The notes: generated by a model from the sequence alone, not told the origin. Numbered from the stretch's first letter, positions 1 to 8,258 are shown. The stretch: DNA of 16,879 bases from Pseudomonadota bacterium (GCA_023444445.1 JAEXMK010000072.1:1-16879), one strand, 5' to 3'. Made by a program: numbers and translations.

Positions 1-191
1 CTTGTGCCGCACGGTGTTGCTCCCCTTTCGTGTCCGAGATCGTCGCCAAACGCTCGAATACGAGTAGAATCAACACCGTGCGCCATGTCCACCAAATTTA
101 AACCGGACAGCAGTGGGACAAGCCCGAGCATGACGGTGGAGAGCGCCCATATCGCCCGATCCAGCAACCTATGTTGCGGAACCCTTATCCC
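1..191. other. Window edge downstream of lipA, no gene assigned
   Basis: These 191 bases follow the lipA stop on the minus strand. In the lipA frame, the codons after the TAA stay open to the window edge and encode a short hydrophobic stretch (about LSTVMLGLVPLLSGLNLVDM) followed by a polar tail. I do not recognise it and see no convincing start. Close to the edge, a good Shine-Dalgarno (AAGGGGAG, complement of 20-27) lies 7 bases before a GTG (complement of 10-12), so a new minus-strand gene may begin at position 12, but only four codons are visible. In many rhizobia a RatA/COQ10-type gene follows lipA. The visible codons do not match the start I would expect for it. Confidence 0.4.
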
Positions 192-1163
192 TTATTCAGC
201 AGCTGCCAGCAGCTTCTTTTCGCGGGCCGCACGCAGGCGCTCAAAATCGTCTCCGGCATGGTGGGACGACCGGGTCAACGGGCTGGAAGAGACCATCAGG
301 AAGCCCTTGGTGTAGGCGACCGTCTCGTAGGATTTGAACTCTTCCGGCGTAACGTAAGCCTCGACCTTGTGGTGCTTGCGGGTCGGCTGCAGATATTGGC
401 CGATGGTCAGGAAGTCCACGTCGGCGCTGCGCAGGTCGTCCATCAATTGCAGCACTTCGTTGCGCTCTTCGCCAAGGCCGACCATGATGCCTGACTTGGT
501 GAACATGGTCGGGTCCAGCTCCTTCACCCGCTGCAACAGGCGTACGGAGTGGAAATAACGCGCGCCCGGACGAACCGTGAGGTAATTGCCCGGAACGGTT
601 TCCATATTGTGGTTGAAGACGTCAGGCTTGGCGGCGACGACACGCTCCAGCGCACCGGGCTTCTTCAGGAAGTCGGGCGTGAGGATTTCGATGGTCGTCG
701 TCGGAGACGCGGCGCGGATCGCCCAGATGACCTTTTCGAAATGTTCAGCACCGCCATCGGCGAGATCGTCACGGTCAACCGAGGTAATGACGACGTGCGA
801 GAGCCCCATCTGCTTCACGGCCTTGGCGACGTTCTCCGGTTCGTTCATATCAAGCGGATTGGGCTTGCCGGTGGCGACGTTGCAGAAGGCGCAGGCGCGG
901 GTGCATATTTCACCCATGATCATGAAGGTCGCGTGCTTCTTGTCCCAGCATTCGCCGATATTCGGACAGCCGGCTTCCTCGCAGACCGTCACGAGCTTAT
1001 GGCTGCGAACCAGTTCCCGCGTCTCATGATAGCCTTTGGAGGTCGGTGCCTTGACGCGAATCCATTCCGGCTTGCGCATCACCTCGGTATCGGGCTTGTG
1101 CGCCTTTTCCGGGTGGCGGATACGCTTTTCGTCGGACGACGTCCTGTCGAGAATAGTGACCAT
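192..1163 (-). CDS. lipA: Lipoyl synthase LipA (radical SAM)
   Basis: LipA inserts two sulfur atoms into the octanoyl group carried by lipoyl domains, giving lipoyl-lysine on E2-type proteins, including PdhB and PdhC encoded upstream. The 323-residue protein has both expected iron-sulfur cluster motifs: the auxiliary cluster C-x4-C-x5-C (Cys61, Cys66, Cys72) and the radical SAM C-x3-C-x2-C (Cys87, Cys91, Cys94). The C-terminal RSS motif (298-300) supplies the serine ligand of the auxiliary cluster in this family. The reading frame extends 31 codons further upstream, but I chose the ATG at 1163 because an AGCAGG ribosome site lies just ahead and the protein then has the normal family length. 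It is the last recognisable gene of the pdh-lpd-lipA run. Confidence 0.96.
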   Translation of the reverse strand: MVTILDRTSSDEKRIRHPEKAHKPDTEVMRKPEWIRVKAPTSKGYHETRELVRSHKLVTVCEEAGCPNIGECWDKKHATFMIMGEICTRACAFCNVATGKPNPLDMNEPENVAKAVKQMGLSHVVITSVDRDDLADGGAEHFEKVIWAIRAASPTTTIEILTPDFLKKPGALERVVAAKPDVFNHNMETVPGNYLTVRPGARYFHSVRLLQRVKELDPTMFTKSGIMVGLGEERNEVLQLMDDLRSADVDFLTIGQYLQPTRKHHKVEAYVTPEEFKSYETVAYTKGFLMVSSSPLTRSSHHAGDDFERLRAAREKKLLAAAE

Positions 1164-1176
1164 AAAAACCTGCTTC

Positions 1177-1191
1177 CATCGCCTTTGGCGA
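1177..1191. repeat. Small hairpin in the glsB-lipA gap
   Basis: ATCGCC-TTT-GGCGAT forms a 6-bp stem with a 3-base loop in the leader, just ahead of the lipA ribosome site. No T-tract follows on the minus strand, so it is not an intrinsic terminator. It may be an mRNA structure or simply chance. The full 102-base gap (1164-1265) shows no open reading frame that I would call a gene and no clear promoter. Confidence 0.3.
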
Positions 1192-1265
1192 TCCAGACAT
1201 CTTTGGTGCGATGCTTTAGAACAATTCCAGAAAAAGCGTAAGCCCCTTCCGGTCACGAAGCCTTG

Positions 1266-1514
1266 TCAGCGCCGCACGAGCTTTGCCAGAAACAGCAAGA
1301 GACTTGCGCCGAGGAACGATGTGACGAAATAACCGAGCCTGCTATCCTGAACGACAACATCGAAGGTTCGCAGCACGGCGACAGCGACGACCGAACCAAC
1401 AATGCCGAGCACGATGTTCATGAAGATGCCGAAGCGCATGTCCATGAGCTTGCCCGCAAGCCAGCCGGCGAGACCGCCGATGATGATTGCTGCAATCCAG
1501 CCTACACTTTCCAT
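1266..1514 (-). CDS. GlsB/YeaQ/YmgE-family small membrane protein
   Basis: This is an 82-residue, very hydrophobic protein with the glycine-rich transmembrane pattern of the transglycosylase-associated (GlsB/YeaQ/YmgE) family: a first helix at about residues 4-24 with GG-x-AGWLAGK, a second at about 31-50 (IVLGIVGS), and a third at about 60-78. The biochemical role of the family is poorly known; it is often linked to envelope stress. I chose the ATG at 1514 because AGGGAG lies 7 bases upstream and the family normally begins with a short segment before the first helix. The frame extends upstream to 1589, but that extension looks non-coding. It lies between lpd and lipA on the same strand. Confidence 0.85.
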   Translation of the reverse strand: MESVGWIAAIIIGGLAGWLAGKLMDMRFGIFMNIVLGIVGSVVAVAVLRTFDVVVQDSRLGYFVTSFLGASLLLFLAKLVRR

Positions 1515-1533
1515 TCCCACGCTCCCTGAAACA

Positions 1534-1597
1534 GCAGCCTGCCTTAGGGCTGCATCGAGACATATGGGACACCCGGCAAGGTTAGACAATGCCGGGT
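1534..1597. repeat. Two hairpins between lpd and the GlsB-like gene
   Basis: The 95-base gap has two inverted repeats. One is GCAGCC...GGCTGC (1534-1539 with 1548-1553, loop of 8). The other is ACCCGGCA...TGCCGGGT (1571-1578 with 1590-1597, loop of 11), an 8-bp perfect stem. Neither is followed by a T-run on the minus strand, so they do not look like intrinsic terminators. Structures here could stabilise the upstream lpd mRNA end or set a processing point that lowers expression of the downstream genes. That role is inference. Confidence 0.4.
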
Positions 1598-1609
1598 ATC
1601 ACGCGGCAC

Positions 1610-3055
1610 TTATGCGTTGAGCACACGTCCGTAAGCGTCGAGCACGCTTTCCTTCATCGACTCCGAAATGGTCGGGTGCGGGAAGATGGTGTGCATCAAA
1701 TCTTCTTCGGTCGTCTCCAGATTCATGGCGACGACGAAGCCCTGGATGAGTTCCGTCACTTCCGCACCGACCATATGGGCGCCGAGCAGCTCGCCGGTCT
1801 TCTTGTCGAAGATGGTCTTGACCATGCCCTGATCTTCACCAAGAGCAACTGCCTTGCCATTTGCCGCGAAAGAGAAGCGGCCGACGCGGATATCGCGACC
1901 CTGTTCCTTTGCCTTGGCTTCGGTAAGACCGACAGAAGCGACCTGCGGGTTGCAATAGGTGCAGCCTGGAATCTTCAGCTTGTCCATCGGGTGAACATTC
2001 GGCAGACCGGCGATCTTTTCGACGCAGATGACAGCCTCATGCTCGGCCTTGTGGGCGAGCAGCGGCGGGCCAGCAACGTCGCCGATGGCGTAGATGCCGG
2101 GAACGTTGGTCTTGCCATAACCGTCGATGACGATAAAGCCGCGATCGGTCTTCACGCCGACGGCCTCAAGGCCGATGCCTTCGATGTTGGCGACGACGCC
2201 GACAGCCGAAATCATCCGGTCAGCGGTGATCTTCTCGGACGAACCGTCCTTCTTCTCGAGGGTCGCAGTGATGGAGTTCGCGCCCTTCTCCACATTGGAA
2301 ACCTTGGTTTCCAGATGGATGTTCATGCCCTGCTTTTCGAGCTGCTTCTTGGCGAAGGTGGAGATTTCCGCGTCTTCTACAGGCATGACCTGGCTCATGA
2401 TTTCGACGACGGTCACGTCCACACCCATGGTGCGGTAGAAGCTGGCGAATTCGATGCCAATCGCGCCGGAGCCCATGACGAGCAGCGACTTCGGCATTTC
2501 TTCCGGCTTCATTGCCTCGAAATAGGTCCAAATCAGCTTGCCATCCGGCTCAATGCCGGGCAGCGCGCGTGGGCGTGCGCCTGTCGCGACGATGATGTGC
2601 TTGGCGGTGTAGGTGCCCTCACCCAGCGTGTTCTTCGGAACGGGACCCTGCGGCTGCACCACCGGCTTGGTGGACTTGCCGACCACGATTTCGCCCGGCT
2701 TCGTAATCTTGGCTTCACCCCAGATGATGTCGACCTTGTTCTTCTTGAACAGGAAACCGACGCCATTGTTCATGCGCGCTGCAATGCCGCGCGAGCGCGC
2801 CACGATTGCCTTGACGTCAGGCTTGATCGAGCCTTCCAGCGTCAGGCCATAATCCTTCGCATGGGTGGCGGTGTGCATGACATCGGCGGTGCGCAGCAGC
2901 GCCTTGGTGGGAATGCAGCCCCAGTTGGAGCAGATGCCGGCCAGATGCTCACGCTCCACGACGGCAACCTTCATGCCGAGCTGGGCTGCGCGGATCGCGG
3001 CAATGTAACCGCCCGGTCCCGAACCGATGATGATGACGTCATATGATTGAGCCAT
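1610..3055 (-). CDS. lpd: Dihydrolipoamide dehydrogenase (E3 of PDH)
   Basis: E3 re-oxidises dihydrolipoyl groups on E2 and passes the electrons through FAD to NAD+. The 481-residue protein shows the family layout: FAD site GSGPGG (Gly11, Gly13, Gly16), redox-active disulfide C-x4-C (Cys42 and Cys47 in CSNWGCIPTK), NAD-binding glycine motif (VMGSGAIGIEFA), second FAD contact (YAIGDVAG) and the C-terminal HPT motif with the catalytic His460. The active site reads CSNWGC rather than the common CLNVGC, a variant I associate with alphaproteobacterial PDH-type E3. The start at 3055 has GGCAGGA a few bases upstream. It lies 57 bases after the hydrolase gene, so it is probably in the same transcript, though the wider gap leaves room for an internal promoter. 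Confidence 0.96.
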   Translation of the reverse strand: MAQSYDVIIIGSGPGGYIAAIRAAQLGMKVAVVEREHLAGICSNWGCIPTKALLRTADVMHTATHAKDYGLTLEGSIKPDVKAIVARSRGIAARMNNGVGFLFKKNKVDIIWGEAKITKPGEIVVGKSTKPVVQPQGPVPKNTLGEGTYTAKHIIVATGARPRALPGIEPDGKLIWTYFEAMKPEEMPKSLLVMGSGAIGIEFASFYRTMGVDVTVVEIMSQVMPVEDAEISTFAKKQLEKQGMNIHLETKVSNVEKGANSITATLEKKDGSSEKITADRMISAVGVVANIEGIGLEAVGVKTDRGFIVIDGYGKTNVPGIYAIGDVAGPPLLAHKAEHEAVICVEKIAGLPNVHPMDKLKIPGCTYCNPQVASVGLTEAKAKEQGRDIRVGRFSFAANGKAVALGEDQGMVKTIFDKKTGELLGAHMVGAEVTELIQGFVVAMNLETTEEDLMHTIFPHPTISESMKESVLDAYGRVLNA

Positions 3056-3112
3056 TGGAAATCCTGCCTTGTCCTATCGGGTCGCGAGCAGCGCCACGAC
3101 CGGGAATTGTTC

Positions 3113-3754
3113 TTAAAGTCCGAGCATCATGCGAACGACGGGCTCCAGCCCTCGCCCGATGGCCCGCGTATTTTCAGCATCGAGATGGACGCCATCCACC
3201 GGCGTCGTGCGCGCCACGGAACCCGCATCGAAAAAGCCGCAATCGAGCTCGTCGGCCAGATCCCGGTAAACGGATGCCAGCATTGCCGATTCATCGATAG
3301 CATCACGAAAGATCGCGCCCATGAAAGGATTTGCTGTCTCGCAAAGCTGCGGCGGAGCGACGATCAGCACGTCAGGCGCTTCCCAGTCCGGCACTTGCCA
3401 GACATGGTTTCGCACCAGTTTGACGAGCCTCTCCACACCCTTCATGGCGACGATGGCAGAGCCGTGGATAGACGGCTTCATGTCGTTGGTGCCGAGCATA
3501 ATGATGACCAGATCAAGCGGCGCGTGGCTGTGCAGCAGCGTCGGCAGAAGCCGGGCACCATTGCGGTCGCAATCGGCCGTCAGATCGTCATAGGCGGTGG
3601 TACGGCCGCCAAGACCTTCATGGATCACATGCACATCGGAACCGAGCGCCTTTTGCAAGACGCTCGGCCAGAGATCGTCATGGCTATGCCGGCCACCCGT
3701 TTCCGCGTTCGACCCCCAGGTCAGGGAATCGCCAAAGCAAAGAACTGATTTCAT
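3113..3754 (-). CDS. SGNH/GDSL hydrolase, arylesterase-like
   Basis: This 213-residue hydrolase has every SGNH block: GDS with nucleophile Ser10 (block I), a Gly in EGLGGRTT (block II, about 46-53), GTND with Asn90 (block III), and D-x2-H with Asp187 and His190 (block V). No signal peptide is visible, so it should be cytoplasmic. The sequence resembles the rhizobial arylesterase group related to the mycobacterial acyltransferase MsAcT, which hydrolyses or transfers small acyl groups on esters. The true substrate is unknown. Its ATG overlaps the stop of the upstream membrane-protein gene (ATGA, 3751-3754), so the two are probably translationally coupled. GGGAAG about 6 bases ahead supports the start. 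Its place between pdhC and lpd is noteworthy because the neighbouring enzymes make acetyl-CoA. Confidence 0.9.
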   Translation of the reverse strand: MKSVLCFGDSLTWGSNAETGGRHSHDDLWPSVLQKALGSDVHVIHEGLGGRTTAYDDLTADCDRNGARLLPTLLHSHAPLDLVIIMLGTNDMKPSIHGSAIVAMKGVERLVKLVRNHVWQVPDWEAPDVLIVAPPQLCETANPFMGAIFRDAIDESAMLASVYRDLADELDCGFFDAGSVARTTPVDGVHLDAENTRAIGRGLEPVVRMMLGL

Positions 3755-4224
3755 GCCAGCTTCCCTACTTTATCCATGTTGATCCGCCTCTTCACGCGCA
3801 GAATGACGGCGAGCCAGTTCACCAGTATCGCCGCCATAGCCGGTACCAAAGCAGCCACTAGATAAGCCTGATCCTGGTTTGATGAGGGATCGGAATATCG
3901 GAAAAACAGATATGCCAACCCACCCGCGACAAGAACAAGCAAAGCTGTCATCGCAACAGAAACAGCCCTTAGCGGGGCTTGGAACAACAGCGCAGCAAAC
4001 GACGATGCTGCAATGATAGCCACCAGAGGAATGAGGTTAACAACAATAAGGAAGAAATCCTGATCCACGATTGCCTCCTCACCCCCGCTTGGTTTGAAAT
4101 TGCCGGCAACAACAAAGAAGGCCGCCAATCCGCCGAACAGTGCCAGAGAGGCTGAAGAGCACGAAATAGCAAAGGCACGCTTCCGCGACACCTCAGCTTC
4201 TTTCGTCAGCTCTTCAGCTCTCAT
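3751..4224 (-). CDS. Hypothetical four-helix membrane protein
   Basis: I do not recognise this 157-residue protein. It has four predicted transmembrane helices at about residues 19-41, 57-81, 87-107 and 121-143. The charged N-terminus (KEAEVSRKR) and C-terminus (RVKRR) both suggest a cytoplasmic location. There is no signal peptide and no catalytic motif. The ATG at 4224 follows a GGAGAG site (complement of 4229-4234) lying between the gene and the pdhC stop, 12 bases away. The end overlaps the hydrolase start by four bases. Three sampled 60-base blocks (3901-4080) average about 49% GC by my count, against about 65% in a block of pdhC, which may mean recent acquisition. Gene status is supported by the tight operon fit, not by homology. 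Confidence 0.75.
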   Translation of the reverse strand: MRAEELTKEAEVSRKRAFAISCSSASLALFGGLAAFFVVAGNFKPSGGEEAIVDQDFFLIVVNLIPLVAIIAASSFAALLFQAPLRAVSVAMTALLVLVAGGLAYLFFRYSDPSSNQDQAYLVAALVPAMAAILVNWLAVILRVKRRINMDKVGKLA

Positions 4225-4236
4225 GTTACTCTCCGA

Positions 4237-5607
4237 TCAAACCAGCATGCCCATCGGGTTTTCGATGTAGCGCTTGAAGGCGCCGATCAGTTCGGCTCCG
4301 AGCGCGCCATCGACGCAACGATGGTCGGTGGAGAGCGTGACGGTCATGACGTTGGCGATCTTGATCTCGCCATTCTTGACGACCGCGCGTTCTTCACCCG
4401 CGCCGACCGCCAGAATGGTGGCGTGCGGCGGGTTGATGACGGCGGAGAAGCTCTTGACGCCCATCATGCCCATGTTGGACACGGCGGTCGTTCCGCCCTG
4501 ATACTCCTCGGGCTTCAGCTTGCGCTCTTTCGCGCGCTTGCCGTAGTCCTTCATCTCGTTGGAGATTGTGGAGAGCGACTTCTGCTCTGCCTTACGGATG
4601 ATCGGTGTGATCAGGCCACCCGGAATGGAAACGGCGACGCCGACATCCGAATGCTTGTGCTTGACCATGGCGCTTTCCGTCCAGGAAACGTTGGCGTCAG
4701 GCACGTCACGAAGCGCCAGCGCCAGCGCCTTGATGACCATATCGTTGACCGACAGCTTGTAGGCTGGCTTGCCGTCCTTTTCAGGGGCAGCGGCGTTAAG
4801 CTGGGCGCGCAGCGCCAGAAGCGTATCCAGCTCGCAATCGACCGAAACGTAGAAATGCGGAACGGTCTGCTTGGATTCGACCAGACGCTTGGCAATGACC
4901 TTGCGCATGCCATCATGCGGCACGAGCTCGTAGGAGCCTTCTTCGAACAGCTTGAGAACCGCTTCGTCCGACTGACCCTTGGCGAGTGCGGGGGTCGGTG
5001 CCCCTGCGGATGCGGCAGCCGCGCTCGGCGCAGCCTTTGCACCGCCGGAAGCGGCAGCCTTTTCCACGTCTGTCTTCACGATACGGCCATGCGGGCCGGA
5101 ACCGGAGACGGCCGTGAGGTCGAGACCAGCTTCCTTGGCGAGACGACGTGCCAACGGCGAAGCGAAGATGCGCTCGCCGGACTTTGCAACCGGGGCCGGT
5201 GTGGAAGAAGCAGGTGCTTGATCGGCGGCCGGCTTTTCAGCCTTGGCAGGAGCAGCTTCGGATTTTTCTTCCTTCGGCGCTTCAGCCTTTGCAGCTTCCT
5301 GCTTCGGAGCTTCCGCCTTGGCAGGAGCGGCATCGCCGCCCTTTGCCGCCTCGGCCACATCCTCGCCATCGGCGGCGAGGATTGCGATGAGGGCATTGAC
5401 CTTGACGGCTTCCGTGCCGGCCGGAACGACCAGCTTGGCAACGGTGCCTTCGTCGACGGCTTCCACTTCCATGGTCGCCTTGTCGGTCTCGATCTCGGCG
5501 ATCACGTCACCGGGAGCGACCTTGTCGCCTTCCTTGACCAGCCACTTGGCCAGATTGCCCTCTTCCATCGTGGGGGAAAGGGCAGGCATGGTGATGTTTA
5601 TCGGCAT
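4237..5607 (-). CDS. pdhC: Dihydrolipoamide acetyltransferase (E2 of PDH)
   Basis: E2 is the core of the pyruvate dehydrogenase complex and moves the acetyl group from E1 to CoA. The 456 residues show the standard order: an N-terminal lipoyl domain (about 1-80, lipoyl-lysine Lys43 in ETDKATME), an Ala/Pro/Lys-rich flexible linker (about 84-143), the peripheral subunit-binding domain (about 145-184, with [10 protein letters not shown] and GSGPHGRIV), a second linker, and the catalytic domain (about 220-456) ending with DHRCVDG, which holds catalytic His429 and Asp433. There is one lipoyl domain, as in mitochondria-like alphaproteobacterial E2. It lies 14 bases after pdhB, with a GGGGAGG ribosome site in that gap. 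Confidence 0.97.
   Translation of the reverse strand: MPINITMPALSPTMEEGNLAKWLVKEGDKVAPGDVIAEIETDKATMEVEAVDEGTVAKLVVPAGTEAVKVNALIAILAADGEDVAEAAKGGDAAPAKAEAPKQEAAKAEAPKEEKSEAAPAKAEKPAADQAPASSTPAPVAKSGERIFASPLARRLAKEAGLDLTAVSGSGPHGRIVKTDVEKAAASGGAKAAPSAAAASAGAPTPALAKGQSDEAVLKLFEEGSYELVPHDGMRKVIAKRLVESKQTVPHFYVSVDCELDTLLALRAQLNAAAPEKDGKPAYKLSVNDMVIKALALALRDVPDANVSWTESAMVKHKHSDVGVAVSIPGGLITPIIRKAEQKSLSTISNEMKDYGKRAKERKLKPEEYQGGTTAVSNMGMMGVKSFSAVINPPHATILAVGAGEERAVVKNGEIKIANVMTVTLSTDHRCVDGALGAELIGAFKRYIENPMGMLV
5382..5607 (-). repeat. Lipoyl-domain coding segment, copy in pdhC
   Basis: The first about 75 codons of pdhC and pdhB are paralogous. At DNA level positions 5456-5487 are identical to 6892-6923 (32 bases), and the next about 25 bases differ only at isolated sites. 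The other copy lies at 6818-7043. Both are direct repeats on the minus strand, about 1.4 kb apart, so recombination between them could delete most of pdhB. Confidence 0.8.
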
Positions 5608-5621
5608 CGAAACGCCTCCCC

Positions 5622-7043
5622 TTACTTGTAGCAGACGGTTTTGACGGCCTGAACGACTTCATCGACGTTGGGCAGAGCCAGCTTTTCGAGGTTCGCCGCG
5701 TAGGGCATCGGAACGTCCTTGCCAGCAATCGTCAGGATCGGCGCATCGAGGTAATCGAACGCGGCGCGCATGACCTGGTTGGCGATGAAGTCACCGACCG
5801 ATGACTGCGGGAAGCCTTCCTCGACGGTGACCAGACGACCGGTCTTCTTGACCGATTCGATGACGGTGGGCAGATCCATCGGACGGATGGTGCGCAGGTC
5901 GATCAGTTCGACATCGATGCCGAGCTTTTCGAGTTCCGCAACGGCCTTGATGGCATAGGTCATGCCAATGCCGAAGGAAACGATGGTCGCATCCTTGCCC
6001 TTGCGGTGAATGCGCGCCTTGCCGATTGGCAGCACGAAATCATCGAGCTTCGGCACTTCGAAGCTCTGGCCGTAGAGAATTTCGTTCTCCAGGAAGATGA
6101 CCGGATTCGGATCGCGGATAGCCGCCTTGAGCAGACCCTTGGCGTCGGCTGCCGTGTAGGGCATGACGACCTTGAGGCCCGGAATATGGCTGTACCATGC
6201 GGCATAACATTGCGAATGCTGCGCGCCAACGCGGGCAGCGGCACCCGAGGGGCCACGGAACACCATCGGTGCGCCCATCTGGCCGCCCGACATGTAACGC
6301 GTCTTTCCCGCCGAGTTGACGATCTGGCCGATCGCCTGCATGGCGAAGTTGAAGGTCATGAATTCGACGATGGGCTTGAGGCCAGTCATGGCCGCACCGA
6401 CGCCGATACCGGCAAAACCGTGCTCGGTGATCGGGGTGTCGATCACGCGGCGCTCGCCGAATTCCTGCAACAGGCCTTGAGTGATCTTATAGGCGCCCTG
6501 ATATTCGGCGACTTCTTCACCCATGACGAAGACTTTTTCGTCGGCGCGCATTTCTTCGGCCATGGCGTCGCGCAGCGCTTCACGCACCGTCGTCATCACC
6601 ATTTCCGTGCCTTCCGGAATGTCCGGATCGGCTGCAGCTTCGATCTTCGGGGCAGCTGGAACTTTGGCGGCTTCCTTGGCAGCGCTCGGCTCTTCGGCAG
6701 CTTCGCGGGTCTTGCCGCCAGCGGCGTCAGAACCGGAATTGGCAGCTTCCGCCTTCGGCTCTTCCTTCTTGGGGGAAGAAGAGATCGCATCAGCGCTTTC
6801 GCCATCCTGAAGAAGAACGGCGATTGCCGTGTTGACCTTGACGCCTTCGGTGCCGGCCTCGATCAACAGCTTGCCGATAACACCTTCATCCACGGCTTCC
6901 ACTTCCATGGTCGCCTTGTCGGTTTCGATTTCGGCGATCACGTCGCCGGAAGTGACCTTGTCGCCTTCCTTTTTAAGCCACTTGGAAAGCGTGCCTTCCT
7001 CCATGGTCGGAGAAAGGGCGGGCATAAGAATTTCTACTGGCAT
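5622..7043 (-). CDS. pdhB: Pyruvate dehydrogenase E1-beta with N-terminal lipoyl domain
   Basis: E1-beta pairs with PdhA to form the thiamine-diphosphate decarboxylase of the complex. At 473 residues it is about 130-140 longer than a plain E1-beta, because a complete lipoyl domain (about 1-80, Lys43 in ETDKATME) and an Ala/Glu/Lys linker (about 85-145) precede the enzyme part (about 146-473). The enzyme part carries [12 protein letters not shown], which includes the conserved glutamate that activates the cofactor, and [12 protein letters not shown]. The lipoyl-E1-beta fusion is a known trait of alphaproteobacteria such as Sinorhizobium. The ATG at 7043 follows AAAGGGAAACCA and lies 17 bases after the pdhA stop. 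Confidence 0.97.
   Translation of the reverse strand: MPVEILMPALSPTMEEGTLSKWLKKEGDKVTSGDVIAEIETDKATMEVEAVDEGVIGKLLIEAGTEGVKVNTAIAVLLQDGESADAISSSPKKEEPKAEAANSGSDAAGGKTREAAEEPSAAKEAAKVPAAPKIEAAADPDIPEGTEMVMTTVREALRDAMAEEMRADEKVFVMGEEVAEYQGAYKITQGLLQEFGERRVIDTPITEHGFAGIGVGAAMTGLKPIVEFMTFNFAMQAIGQIVNSAGKTRYMSGGQMGAPMVFRGPSGAAARVGAQHSQCYAAWYSHIPGLKVVMPYTAADAKGLLKAAIRDPNPVIFLENEILYGQSFEVPKLDDFVLPIGKARIHRKGKDATIVSFGIGMTYAIKAVAELEKLGIDVELIDLRTIRPMDLPTVIESVKKTGRLVTVEEGFPQSSVGDFIANQVMRAAFDYLDAPILTIAGKDVPMPYAANLEKLALPNVDEVVQAVKTVCYK
6818..7043 (-). repeat. Lipoyl-domain coding segment, copy in pdhB
   Basis: This is the partner of the pdhC segment at 5382-5607. Both copies encode the motif pattern [35 protein letters not shown] and AGTE-x-VKVN. 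See the pdhC copy for the identical DNA run. Confidence 0.8.
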
Positions 7044-7060
7044 TGGTTTCCCTTTCCCGA

Positions 7061-8104
7061 TCAGAGCAGAATGTCGGTGTAAAGCTCGGATACATCCGGC
7101 TCTGGGTCGTTCTGGGCGAAGTCTGCGCTATCGGCGACGATATCACGGACATCCTTGTCGATGGCCTTGAGTTCGTCTTCGCTTGCCCAGCCCTGCTCCA
7201 GAAGCCGTGCCTTGACCTGCTCGATCGGGTCATGTTCGGAGCGCATCTTCTGCACTTCGTCCTTGGATCGGTATTTCGCCGGGTCGGACATGGAGTGACC
7301 ACGGTAACGATAGGTCAGCATTTCCAGAATGATCGGACCCTTGCCGGAACGGCAATGTTCCAGCGCCTGGTCGGCCGCGGCCTTGACGGCGCGCACATCC
7401 ATGCCATCCACCTGAACGCCGGGAATGCCGAAGGACTGGCCACGCAGCGAATAGTTCGACTGGGCGGTGGCGCGGGCGGTCGAGGTGCCCATGGCATAAC
7501 GGTTGTTTTCAACGATATAGATGATCGGCAGTTTCCAGAGAGCGGCCATGTTGAAGCTCTCATAGACCTGGCCCTGGTTGGCCGCGCCATCACCGAAATA
7601 GGTCACGGAGACATTGTCGTTGCCGCGATATTTGTTGGCGAAGGCAAGACCGGTTCCGAGCGAAACCTGCGCACCAACGATGCCGTGGCCTCCATAGAAA
7701 TGCTTCTCCTTGGAGAACATGTGCATGGAGCCGCCCTTGCCTTTCGACAGACCGCCGCGGCGGCCGGTCAATTCGGCCATGACGCCACGCGCGCTCATGC
7801 CGAGTGCAAGCATGTGACCGTGGTCACGATAAGCGGTGATGACCTGATCGCCTTCCTTCTGCGACATCTGCATGCCGACAACAACGGCTTCCTGGCCAAT
7901 GTAGAGGTGACAGAAACCACCGATGAAGCCCATACCGTAGAGCTGGCCGGCTTTTTCCTCGAAGCGGCGGATGAGCAACATTTCACGGTAAGCGTGAAGT
8001 TCGTCTTCCTTGGAGAAGTCGGGGCTGTTCTTGCCGGTGAATTCGGTTGCAGCCTTTGCCGTGGTCTTGCGGCCGGATACGGTCGCTGATTTTCGCGGCG
8101 CCAT
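7061..8104 (-). CDS. pdhA: Pyruvate dehydrogenase E1-alpha
   Basis: E1-alpha binds thiamine diphosphate and Mg2+, decarboxylates pyruvate together with PdhB, and hands the two-carbon unit to lipoyl groups. The 347 residues show the cofactor motif GDG (171-173) through NN (200-201), the MHMFS segment (127-131) and the [11 protein letters not shown] loop (265-275), whose His270 contacts the cofactor in homologues. The first about 25 residues are Lys/Thr/Ala-rich and probably disordered. The start at 8104 has a strong GGGAGGG site just upstream. It is the first gene of the pdh run, with a 153-base leader region behind it that holds promoter-like and dyad elements. Confidence 0.97.
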   Translation of the reverse strand: MAPRKSATVSGRKTTAKAATEFTGKNSPDFSKEDELHAYREMLLIRRFEEKAGQLYGMGFIGGFCHLYIGQEAVVVGMQMSQKEGDQVITAYRDHGHMLALGMSARGVMAELTGRRGGLSKGKGGSMHMFSKEKHFYGGHGIVGAQVSLGTGLAFANKYRGNDNVSVTYFGDGAANQGQVYESFNMAALWKLPIIYIVENNRYAMGTSTARATAQSNYSLRGQSFGIPGVQVDGMDVRAVKAAADQALEHCRSGKGPIILEMLTYRYRGHSMSDPAKYRSKDEVQKMRSEHDPIEQVKARLLEQGWASEDELKAIDKDVRDIVADSADFAQNDPEPDVSELYTDILL

Positions 8105-8131
8105 TCATCCCTCCCTGAGTTGCCATTTGAA

Positions 8132-8177
8132 TGGATAGAGTGGCGCGTACCATATTCAAGAAAACGCCATGCAGCAA
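8132..8177 (-). promoter_or_regulatory. Candidate pdhA promoter(s)
   Basis: Two overlapping sigma-70-like pairs face pdhA. CTTGAA (complement of 8155-8160), 16 bases, then CTATCC (complement of 8133-8138) resembles the rhizobial CTTGAC-N17-CTATAT pattern. TTGCTG (complement of 8172-8177), 17 bases, then TATGGT (complement of 8149-8154) is the alternative. Either would give a short 5' leader. The call rests on pattern only. Confidence 0.4.
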
Positions 8178-8194
8178 TGCTTTAAACGCATGGC
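8166..8194. promoter_or_regulatory. Inverted repeat over the pdhA upstream region
   Basis: GCCATGC (8166-8172) and GCATGGC (8188-8194) form a perfect 7-bp inverted repeat around a 15-base spacer. It overlaps the upstream -35 candidate for pdhA, a suitable place for a repressor or activator. No regulator is encoded nearby. Confidence 0.4.
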
Positions 8195-8237
8195 ACATAT
8201 TCACGCTAAGATGCTGTGAATAAATCAAAAATCATTA

Positions 8238-8258
8238 ATTAACTTGATTCAGGTTAAT
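8238..8258. promoter_or_regulatory. AT-rich palindrome upstream of pdhA (possible operator)
   Basis: Positions 8239-8257 read TTAACTTGATTCAGGTTAA. The arms TTAAC-n-TGA and TCA-n-GTTAA are symmetric at 16 of 19 positions, and one more base pair matches on each side. The centre contains GATTC, a GANTC site of the kind methylated by CcrM in alphaproteobacteria. The palindrome abuts the ftsB stop codon, about 135 bases ahead of pdhA. There is no T-run, so it looks more like a protein-binding site than a terminator. Confidence 0.45.

Noticed and set aside
1589..3046. 485-codon open frame on the plus strand opposite lpd
   Set aside because: It mirrors lpd, has no ribosome site and gives a His/Asp-rich product with no known family. 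Long antisense frames are expected in GC-rich genes.
4321..5631. 436-codon open frame on the plus strand opposite pdhC
   Set aside because: It covers pdhC exactly, and its Arg/Gly/Leu-rich product reflects the reverse complement of the Ala/Pro/Lys linkers. No domain is visible.
6006..8089. Two long plus-strand frames opposite pdhB and pdhA
   Set aside because: Both are antisense shadows of well-identified enzymes and have no supporting start signal or family match.
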